Source: Rhynchosporium graminicola
Lineage: Eukaryota > Ascomycota > Leotiomycetes > Helotiales > Ploettnerulaceae
Length of the DNA stretch: 64,000 nucleotides
Assembly (NCBI GenBank): GCA_900074885.1
Contig: FJUW01000004.1
Span: forward strand, 496,001-560,000
Reading direction: 5' to 3'
The position numbers and the translations under genes were made by a program. The notes below the pieces were generated by a model that was not told where the DNA came from, did not search any database, and saw only the letters and a list, made by a program, of their open reading frames with translations. Of the stretch, positions 11,323 to 20,837 are shown one piece after another. Within the stretch, counting starts at the first letter, position 1, and each line of letters starts with the position of its first letter.

Positions 11323-14300
11323 TTTGCCCTTGTAGCCTGCTTGATTAATCGGAGCAATAAAAAACCATCAGTTTTTCCAGGATATATTCAAGTATGGGTG
11401 AGTTGAAATAGACATGCAATTGATGACCAGATGTCGTTGCCTGAAGCCCAGCTTCTGAGCGTCGTAAGTTACCTCTTCGGATACGAGGGGCACAACAACG
11501 GCTGACGTGATAATCGCCAAGGCATTTTACGTGACACCAAACGGCTCGATGCTCATCAAAATACTCATTTTTTGTCAAAGGCAAGGTTTTGCTTTGTTGT
11601 ACGAGGAAAGAAAGCAAACGGTTTGGAACCCCCAGGCCAACCGTTCTTTCACGTGGTTCGGGATCAGAATGATTGGGGTACAATACCATTCCCATAACTT
11701 CTCCATTCATTGTAAGCTATTTCCTTTGCTTCACATCTCTGTTTCTAACCGCTTTACATTTTCTCTTGTTCTTGTCTATCACTTCCATTGATGTGAAGTT
11801 TGCTCAGAGAGTCGTTTGCATCTCACGCTGAATGTATTCCACCCAGCATATTCCCAATACAACATGTGAGAGCATCATGAGTCGATTTTCTCGAGTGCAT
11901 ATTCACTGAAACAATCGTTAATTCCTCTTATTTGTCACATCACGAACGAGTTCGTGTGCTTATATACTTTTCTGAACATGTTTCAGTTTCTTACTTCTTC
12001 ACTGTGTCTTGAGTCTGCAAACTGCTTCTTCTTATCTTCTGGTATCGATCCGATGCACGATACAAGCTTGCAAGACTGTTTCCATATTCTCTATCAGTAT
12101 CGACAGCTCCGTAATATCACTCGGGAACCTTACCCTATCATGTGGCAGCAGATTTTCAGCAATGATGCTTCTGAGCTTCGATGTCTAGTAATGGTGCAAG
12201 ATAGCTACGTGGTAGGCTTCTTAATGGCTTAATACAGCGAAAACCTCTGGATTGAGCGCAGCTGTAATTCTATCGTCATTTGAAGAGCCAGCGTTAATCA
12301 AGTCATCGAAAATCCGGGCCGACTTTCCATCCAAACCAGCTTGAATTACCAAGCAGCAGTAGCTATTCCAATACTTTTCTGCTGGCTTAAGATACCCGTA
12401 GCGAAGTTATAAGCCATCTTTCATACTGTAGTCGGGGAAAGAGTACATAAAAACGCTGCTCTATGCATGAAAAAGTTAGGCTCGGTTGTTCAGAGAGATA
12501 TCAAATCTAATAACTCAATCGCTTTGGGATAGGAGTTGGCACAGGGCTCCTTCCTATCACTGTGGTCGCTATATTTCGAAAGCTCCCATGAAGAGCGAGT
12601 CTTCATGATTAGGGTTCTAATATCAAAAATTTGGTCATCGGGTCTCATGGTTGTAGCATGTTGACAAAAATGCGTTAAGCGAGAAAGTTGCCTAGCTATC
12701 AGATTGTCAACAGAATCTTATCATTCATCAATAACACCCCATCAAGATTTTCGCGCTTATCGACACGCATCTCATCGAACGGCTATCTTGTACTTATGAC
12801 ATTTCATTTCACATTGATTGATGCACTTTATGGCAGTGTGCAATCGATCAAAGTGGAGTTGTCTTTCATCACTATCTCGCGTCGGGTGTGCATTGTAAGA
12901 CGAGTAGAATATAAATCTTGTAGTACACGGAAGATTGTCGTGGAACTAGCACCAATAGGGAGATATGTATGAGAATCGGTCATGATTGGAGGAAGGATGG
13001 GCAGAATGACCTTGCTCGAAATCCACATCTCGAGTTTAATAGCTCTAAGCCTGTTACTATACGGGAATGGGGCACGACTCTCGCAGGCATAGCTTAATAC
13101 TTGCTCAAAGTAATGAGAACACTGGATTGAGAGGATGTAATCCTGGAGAGTCAGTCGAATAAGGCAAAGAGAAATCATCATGGACTGTGCCAACAGAGCC
13201 TTTATTACACGTGGGAGATCTTGAAAGTTCGAAATACTTGCTTTGTAACAACTCCTGGAACTCATCTGACCATGGAACATGTATTATAGTACGGACTACA
13301 AATATCTACCGATTATGACATGCTAACTTGTAAAGCTAACAACTGCGCCCGTCCAGAGCACTTCTCCAGCATCTCCATTTAGTTCAACTCACAGGAGTAC
13401 TGGGAAGGAGTCGAAGGATCCTAACCTTTTATCATTCTGCAGCCGTGAAAGCGACCCATTACCGCATGATTATCTTTGACTATACGAGGTTGAACTGAGG
13501 CGGTCTAGGTCTAAATGGCTCGCTGTTCATTTCCGTCGCGGGTGCACTCGAGACATTCAAAATATTCGCAAGGCTTAAATTAGTATATATAAATTAGATA
13601 ACCTTTTCAAAGCCCCAAAAGTCAAAAGCTCTCTCGTGGCTCTCTCACTGGATTAGCCCAAGTCCGGTCACATTCTCTAACGTCTCATTTATTTGACCGT
13701 CCTCCATGAAGAAAGTTGCACTGAGTTGCGAAGCATACGACCGCAATCGTCTCATGTATGTATGGCGCCACGTCGATCAGCGAGTTTAGAAAGCTTTACT
13801 GGGGTTATTGATGTGGAACTTTGTATAGGCACATTTCCGAACAGTTGCCACACACCTATTGGTGTGTTCGATCCATTTTGTGATGTGCGGTTCAGATTTG
13901 TCAACGTCCGCCAGAGCGCGTTGAATGTGGTAGCTTTTTGTTTTCACTCTCCTCTTGAGAAGTACTACATGAATCATTAATTACAGACCCCTAATTAGAT
14001 TAACCTAGATAAATTACTAGCACTAGTCCCAATTCAAAGAGTGAAGCGTTTTTAGCTGGCGCAATTCCTCACACGTCCCATCAGCTTAATTTATAACCTG
14101 AACTTTCACCTACTTATAACCAGCTGCTGTGACGATAGGGGGTGCGCACTATGTCGAGTCAATAAAATTGAAGTTGAAGTTTGACTAGCCACGAAGCTGA
14201 GTCGAGGCTTCATCTGATGGGTAGCGTTGCTATATACATGGGAACTTTCACGACATTCCTTCATTATTCATCTTCCTACGTTTTCGTATATCAAAAGAGG

Positions 14301-14556
14301 TGGCTTGTGTGATATGTCAACGTAGTCCAATAAGCCTTATGTACGATCGACTCAAAGCTTAGTATCGCATTCCTTCTGCTCGCAGGGGACTTCAGAGAGC
14401 ATTAGCCGTCGCACCACGACTCGAGTGTCATTCTCCATCCCCTCTATTGATATCAAGGAAGAGCTAATAATAGCTACCCGATCCACTATAGATTTATCGC
14501 GAGTCAATATTATCGTTGGAGTCAGTGACATGACCTCAGGTCTTGTCTCCAATTCC
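11323..14556. other. Gene-poor tract with possible gene relics
   Basis: No complete gene could be supported across 3.2 kb. A few stop-free segments look protein-like, notably 12221-12403 on the minus strand and 12828-13280 on the minus strand, but they lack a start or a recognisable family. This may be decayed coding DNA. Confidence 0.45.
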
Positions 14557-14670
14557 CAATGAGCTTTGAACCAGACGGGCTAGTATACGCTCATGAAGAG
14601 TCAGTAGATGACAATAGGACGCATGAATGAATCGTAGCTATGATTAAGATCACGACGCTGGACTAGCAAG
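14557..14670 (+). repeat. Tandem duplication, copy 1
   Basis: A 114 bp unit beginning CAATGAGCTTTGAACCAGAC. It is imperfectly repeated directly downstream at 14676-14791. Read from its ATG, both copies give similar short peptides, MSF(E/Q)PD(G/R)L followed by AHEES. Confidence 0.8.
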
Positions 14671-14675
14671 ATTCT

Positions 14676-14791
14676 CAATGAGCTTTCAACCAGACCGGCT
14701 AATTGAAGCTCATGAAGAGTCATTAGATCACGAAAAAAGACAGGTGAATGAATACTAGCAATAATTACGATGACGATGCTGGACTATCAAG
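14676..14791 (+). repeat. Tandem duplication, copy 2
   Basis: A 116 bp imperfect copy of 14557-14670, ending at CTGGACTATCAAG, with substitutions and small indels throughout. The 5 bp between copies are unrelated. Confidence 0.8.
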
Positions 14792-15484
14792 CAACTTCGT
14801 TCGATGTCAAAACTCCTGCTCACGTCGCACCCTCTACATAGCATCCAGTTCCACGTCGGATTATCCCCCAAGAAATTCTCAATCAGAAGGGTCAAGCTCC
14901 AAACCACTCGATTACCACTCGACTACCACTCCGCAGATAGTCAGAAGCGATTATGGTGTCTCGCAGGGCTCATTTACCCGCTTATAGTATATCCAGGAAG
15001 ACAAGCTGCAATCAGAATAGTCAAAATGCCCGTGAGCGAGAGCTAAGGTCCTGACATCCAAACGATTTACTAGCACCACACTTATCGTCCAGTATCCTAT
15101 ATTAATCGGATTCTTTAGCCTTTATATAAGGACTGTGAACCAAGAGTAAGAGTTAGATAGAGCTTGTTAATGTAAGATGTTGTTTGATATGAAGCATCGG
15201 ATCTGCAGTGATGATGGTGTGGTACTATGTCGATATTGCGAGCACGTGCGTGGCGAGTGATAGATGGCGATGCTTTGAATGGCTTCGAGACGAGAAGCTT
15301 GTGGAAAGGGAAATGTATTGTGGTGATATCGAGTGTAGTGTGGCTGTTGTTTATCTGAGAAGAAATGGATACTTAATCAAGTTGTACCCCCTTCAGATCT
15401 CGTTCTTGGGATCTCGTTTTGACAGCCCATTTCATTGAAATACTTGCACTATTCGAAATGACAACAAAACTCCAAGCCGTGGAA
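14792..15484. other. Intergenic, nothing certain
   Basis: Short open frames continue from the second tandem copy (for example 14804-15046), but I cannot tie them to a family or a consistent gene model. Confidence 0.4.
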
Positions 15485-15953
15485 ATGGAACAGATCATAC
15501 TCATCCGCTTCTCTGTCCTCCTCACACCCGTAACACTCGCAGCTCCAGCCCTTCCCGCCAAACCAGCATTTCACCTCTCCCACTCTCCCATGGAATCAAT
15601 CATACTCACTATACCCTCTCTTCCCATCCCACCTCCACAATCCAGATACAGCACGTATAAAACTACAACTCACATTTCAATCACAACACCTTTTCCCGAA
15701 CTCCGGTACAGATAATGGAGCGTCGACCTGCTCCCTACAGAAACAGAAACAGATTCCTACTAGGACCCCTCAAACCCCTCCCTACTCATGGCCTGTGGAC
15801 GAACACCCACCGTTCTATCCTCTCCCTAGTATTACTAATGGTGGCCCTGTCATGGACACCATGCAATTAACAGTGACGTTTGGCAAATTGAATGGTAGGG
15901 ATGATTCGGTGAAGAGACAATTGAGTCCGATAAATTATGGAGCAGATAGCTAG
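15485..15953 (+). CDS. Candidate small secreted protein (hypothetical)
   Basis: A two-exon model, 15485-15705 and 15764-15953, gives 136 aa. The N-terminus (ILIRFSVLLTPVTLAAPALPA) reads as a signal peptide with an Ala-x-Ala type cleavage site. The mature part is rich in Pro, Ser, Thr and His and has no Cys. Near the C-terminus there is a Lys-Arg dipeptide (DDSVKRQLSP) that could be a Kex2 site. The intron (15706-15763) has GT/AG ends but a weak donor, GTACAG; splicing there joins the two frames exactly. Codons favour C in the third position, unlike the surrounding AT-richer DNA. In-frame ATGs at 15419 and 15458 are alternative starts. I recognise no family; it could be an effector-type protein or a chance model. 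Confidence 0.4.
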
Positions 15954-16703
15954 GGAAATGGAAGTCCCGTCTCGATACTGGCTGTTGAGACGGAGTGACA
16001 AGGTTGTTGGGAAGAGGGAAGAACACTCACGTTTGTGGGATAGACATACACGCTTGGTGGGTCGGGGGTGTTGACTCTTACTCTTGGGAGACCAGCGAGG
16101 GATTTGGGTGGTACGAGGTTGGGACTGCGGCTGTTGAGGTCGAAGGAAGGCAGGAAGGAGTTGACTGTTGAAGGTGGGAGAACGAGGGACGCTGAGAGGA
16201 AGGGGAGGCTGTGATGGAAGAACCGCCGACTGTTAGCCTAGGACGGTGACAGTCAGTGGGCTCGAGTAGTGATTCTGTGGCGTTTACGCATGTGTCGACG
16301 TAAAGCTGAGTTGGGACTGGGGCTAAGTTGCGTGAACAGTGCGGGACGCTCAGTCGTTTGTCTTGAGGTTTTCTGCTTCGGCGGCGGCTGGGACTTTCAC
16401 GACTTCGACAAGTGTGATACAGAGTTCAGAACACACTCTGCAACTTGCAGGACTCGTTAGGGTAGTAACTGTAGCATCAGAATGAACATAAGAATACTGC
16501 TTTTAGCACACACACACACAAACACACACACACACTTAACGTTTCTAATATCTACAGAGCACAAGTAACCGAGTCGTCCACCTCATCAGTCCGTCCATCG
16601 TCTCACCCATTCCGAGACCAGTCGACTATGCCAAGTCCCGTATCCAATCGCCAGCCTTGACCCAAGTAAAGGACCATTAACGTCAACAATGAAATGGAAA
16701 CTT
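15954..16703. other. Intergenic, with possible minus-strand exon and a CA microsatellite
   Basis: GC content is somewhat higher than in neighbouring spacers. A minus-strand segment from about 16235 to 16031 is open, protein-like and ends at a good donor (GTGAGT), but I could not complete a gene. A CA repeat lies at 16507-16535. Confidence 0.4.
16507..16535. repeat. CA dinucleotide microsatellite
   Basis: About 14 CA units with one AA interruption, just downstream of the stop of the HVA1-type gene. Confidence 0.85.
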
Positions 16704-17931
16704 TCACTCGACCTTGCCCTGGCTTCTGGTCTGCCTCGCAGCCCGTCCAGTAGCAGGGACCTTCCTCTCTTTTGTGGGCTTCTTGGCGTCGCCGTTAGCC
16801 TTAGGACGGCCAGGCTTCTTCTTTTCTGGCTCCCCATTTTCCTTTTCCTTGGCTGCTGCTGGGGCGGAAGCTGCTTTTCCATTGCTCTTCTTTTGCTTCT
16901 TGGTGTCTTCTGCAGGCTTGTCTTCCGCTTCCTCCTCCTCGGTATCGGCATCGACTTTCTCGTCTGCCTTTCTCTTGTCTCCTGCTTTAGCTTCCGAGCT
17001 TTCGTCCTTCTTTCCGTCATTCTTTCCAACCTTTTTTTCATCCTTCTTCTCATCCTTCTTCTCATCCTTCTTTTCATCCTTCTTATCATCCTCGGTGTCA
17101 TCCTTCTTGTTATCCTCAGTGTTATCTTCAGTGTTGTCCTCAGTATCATCCTTTTTGTCATCCTGTTTGTCGTCCTGTTTGTCGTCCTTATCATCTTCTT
17201 TTTTCTCATCGGACTTCTTGCCATCCTTCTTCTCGTCCGTCTGCTTGTCGTCTTCCTTCTTGGAGTCCGAGGAGGTTCCATTGGAATTTGATCCGTGGCT
17301 CTCAATTTTTAGTCTACGAGAAACTTGTCGTCAGCACACATCTGAGAATAGGCGAAGATTTAGGAGAACACAAAATGTCTCGTAAGACAACCCTTAATCC
17401 CTACTCAAGTGCGTTTATGGGAAGAGAATAAGCAGATCGATCACATACTCGCTTGCCTTCTTGACCACATCGTTTCCGGAACGCTCGACATGTACGGCAG
17501 GATTTCCAGGCTCGCCATGCTTGGTGATCTCGTTTCCGCGATGAGAGACCACGCTCACATCGCCTTCCTTAACTTCAGCAGCAGTCCCGCCAGGTTGACC
17601 ACTTCCCCAGCTCCAGGAAACTACATCGATGAGTTAGCAGGCGAAATACAGTGATAATCTCAGACATATCCCGGTATATCCCATGGCCAGAAAGGGAAAA
17701 AAAAACACGGCTGTGCTTGTGAGGTCATACAGCTTCGGGCTTAGCGCAATATCGCCGATGGGAATGTATGTAAGCTTCCAGCCCCAACTGATCGCAAACC
17801 TGGAATGAGGTTGAGGACTCGAAGGATATTTAATTGAACGATCGAGGCGTAAAATGCCAATTGAGTCCATTCGGATGAAATCAAAACACCCTCATACCTT
17901 TGTCTCCTTCTTGAACCTGGTCTCCAGCCAT
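16704..17931 (-). CDS. Hypervirulence-associated (HVA1/DUF2945) TUDOR-domain protein with Lys/Asp-rich tail
   Basis: Three exons, 17931-17898, 17620-17449 and 17313-16704, give 271 aa. Residues 1-72 form the HVA1 TUDOR-like domain: GDKVSWSWGSGQPGGTAAEVKEG, then HRGNEITKHGEPGNPAVHVERSGNDVVKKASEL. The remaining about 200 residues are extremely charged. First come DDK/KKDE/DDTEDN-type repeats (DNA 17038-17200), then Lys/Ala/Pro-rich sequence ending in PGRPKANGDAKKPTKERK, which resembles an AT-hook followed by nuclear-localisation-like basic runs. The domain is widespread in fungi and bacteria; its exact role is not established. The tail suggests a nuclear, possibly nucleic-acid-associated, role (inference). 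The first intron is long (277 bp) for this window and the first exon encodes only 11 residues. Confidence 0.88.
17038..17200 (-). repeat. Imperfect codon-scale repeat encoding KKDE/DDTEDN units
   Basis: Tandem 12-15 bp units of the form ATCCTTCTTCTC (plus strand) drift into ATCCTCAGTGTT-type units. They encode the charged repeat of the HVA1-type protein. Slippage of such units could change protein length between strains. Confidence 0.75.
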
Positions 17932-20837
17932 AGTATATAGATGTGGGAATAAGGTAAGTAAAGCTTCGTAGATGGATAAATTGAGACTGCGGATCGCGCG
18001 AGATGAATCTCGCGACTTATAAAAGGGACTCGAAACGATTGCGCGATGAAAATTGATGGGTTGCGACGGAAACGTCAGATGTTGAGAAGAAGTGAGGTTG
18101 AAAACGAGGAGCTCTGTATATGACGCTATCCCGGCCGGCCCCTCGAGAGGTTAGGTAGGTACACAACGCGAACAAGGAAAGTACGACCCACTGGGCTGAC
18201 CTAACCTGAGGTAGGTAAGGTAAGAGTGGCAGTGGCGGTGGCATTGGCAGTGGCAGTGGCCAATGAGGAGAGCGGATAGAATGGAATGGAGGAGCTGAGG
18301 TGGAGACCCGGATCCAGCTACAGTACAGTACAGCTGAAGTGTAGCGAAGCGACGCGAGAGAGCCACAGGGGGGTTCACGAGCTATTCTCAATTTCTCATG
18401 CGCCGCGCATCAAGCTCGATTGCGGGGAAAAGGTCAAGCCCCAGCTCCAGCTCCAGCATTTGTGATCGACAACACGGGAAGCACGTGATTTTTTGACATG
18501 AAGCTGGGGGGATTGTCCAACCAACGAGTGAAGTATAATTCATGCATGTGAGGTCCGACCATGCAAATAATTTAAGGAGCAAAGCGATAAAGAAAGAGAC
18601 AAAAAAAGTATATCCTCATCAATCCCATTTCCATGTCTCCGAGTCAGTCTTGTGGGGGGACCTTCTGTGGTGCGGACATAAATACTGTACTGTATTGTAT
18701 GTATTCCAATAGAGCGGAGCAGACAGACGGGGCGATCTCGGTACCTGACATGACATCCCAATTGGTGGATGCGATCGAAATGCTAATGCAGGCAGGTCAT
18801 TCATTACACAGTCACACCACTGCAAAGGAGTGTCGTGAGAGAAATGAGACGGATTTTAGTGAAGTAGCTACAGTAGGAGCTTGGTTAAGCGAGAGAGGTC
18901 GGTCGTCATCAAGCATACATACATGCATGATACTGTAGCATGATACGGGGAGCTGCAGAGACCTGTGAGGTTTATATTATATGTACGGCGAGCGGATAGA
19001 CCCGATAGCTAGCCGAAACCTGTCAAGACGCAACTTGATAACCAAACTCTAATCTCCTTTTTAATATGCATGCTTAAATTCTGCTCACGTTTATCTATCT
19101 CCGCAAATTGAGAGAAAATGAGATGCCGGCCGAGTCCTTCCCATTTCTATTCGTAGGAGCCGTAACGGAATATAGCTATTCTCTCAGAGGTCAACCTTAG
19201 GATAGGAACATTCCAAAAGAAAGAAAACAAAGGCATAGACCGTTTCCTTTACGACGCTCATCTGACGGGATTGTAGCTGCTAAGAACTTGCTGTGTATAG
19301 TAGGTCGGTGAGTGCGTACGATTCGGGCACCCCAAGCAGTTCGGAAGCGAGATAGTCAAGAGGCACTTTCTTCTTCCGAGTATATATCACAAATGTCCCT
19401 GGATCACAACAGAAAATCTGGTGGTGTTCAGAAAGTAAACATGCGTATCAGCATTGACAGGTAATTTTCAATGTTCCACAGGAATCTGACATCCGGTGAA
19501 GCCGGCCCTGTCCGCCGCGCATTAAAGTTGGATTTTGACTTTCCTGATGCGAAAAATACTCCGTATTACGTCTTCTGTGAGTCAAATGACGAGTGGCATT
19601 TATGAAAGCTTATCCGTACCTCATAAATCTGCAAAATATATATGTCCAAGAACTCCCAGCCTCTTTATCAACTTTAGCTCCCTTGGATGTTCATCGGTGC
19701 AAGTGCATCTCAGTATTATTGTACCTCGACCCCCACCCTCATGTCATTGTCCACTATGTATGCGCCATGGCTACAATGGTATTCATGATGTCAATTTTGT
19801 AATACGCCTAATTCCGTGCGCTTATACCTCTTCTTGCTCGACAAAGACTTAATATCTGTAAGATTAGAAGATGGTACCTGTCTGGAGTTGTCCATGTGTT
19901 CGGAGTTCCCTAGCTTACGAAGGTAGGTCAAGTCACCAGAGCAGCAGAGGTTCATTATTTCCACTTGATGATTTTTATTTATCTATGGAGTCCTAGTGGC
20001 GATATCTAAGGCCAGTATCTTCGGGCTTCGAATCTCGGACCGGTATGCAGAACAGGAATGGGAGACACGAGACACAGTCGTTAATCAGGAGCTTCGGTAA
20101 GGTTCTGACAGAATGCTTGGACAAACAAGCTTAATTGTCCTAATATCATCATCTAATACAGTTGTTCGGATGACAAATATACCCCGATATCGACTTTCCG
20201 TTGTACCAGAAATCGGTATTCACAGTCTCCTTCCTCTTTAGTGCGATATCAACATGCCAAGATATCATCCCATCTATGCAGACCACTCCTATCTTTGATG
20301 ATATGCATTTTTGTTATCAGCTTGGCACACTTTTTCCGTCGGCACTGTTCTCAATACAAACTCATCTACTTCTTCTGTTCGGCTTTGGCAAAAGTGCAAT
20401 GTTCAACACCGCCGGCCTGTTCATTGCCCGTTGGTTGCCAGGCTCCACCTTTATCGATGTTCTCTCCCGTCCGCAGTGCGGTTCGCCTAAAGATCCATCT
20501 AGAGTATCATGTTAACCATTGAGTGATTCGACGAGTGATAAGGGCTGGCAATATGGAAAGCCTTTGGCTCGTAAATAACCGCTATCTCTGGGTTCCCGTA
20601 TGTGTACCTTATCAGATATCAAGTTCACACGGGCAATCACCAGGCTGTAAATGTGCAGGCCGGAGGTAATGCATCTACATAACCGACTGTGGAGTGGAGA
20701 TGAGAGTATCGGCTTCCGCAAGATGGACGAAATACATATAGGATCACCAGAGCCTAGGTAAACCATCTGCTTTTCTGTCGTAGTCAGCCTCATACCATAC
20801 TTTCTTTCCAGAAACAGTCTCGAGGAACTTCAGCTAC
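17932..20837. other. 2.9 kb intergenic tract, no supported gene
   Basis: It contains the promoter side of the HVA1-type gene and the upstream region of the L-amino-acid oxidase. A GGCAGT-like short repeat lies at about 18223-18261. Several open frames under 105 codons on both strands show no family resemblance. Confidence 0.5.

Noticed and set aside
12828..13280. 150-codon minus-strand frame
   Set aside because: No recognisable family, no coherent start or splice structure; kept only as part of the possible relic region.
16586..17385. Three overlapping long frames (199-239 codons) opposite or beside the HVA1-type gene
   Set aside because: They arise from the low-complexity Lys/Asp repeat read in other frames (poly Ser/Leu/Phe or Arg/Met) and lack sensible composition.
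20020..20060. TTCGAATC-containing segment resembling a tRNA T-arm
   Set aside because: No acceptor, D-arm or anticodon stem could be folded around it.
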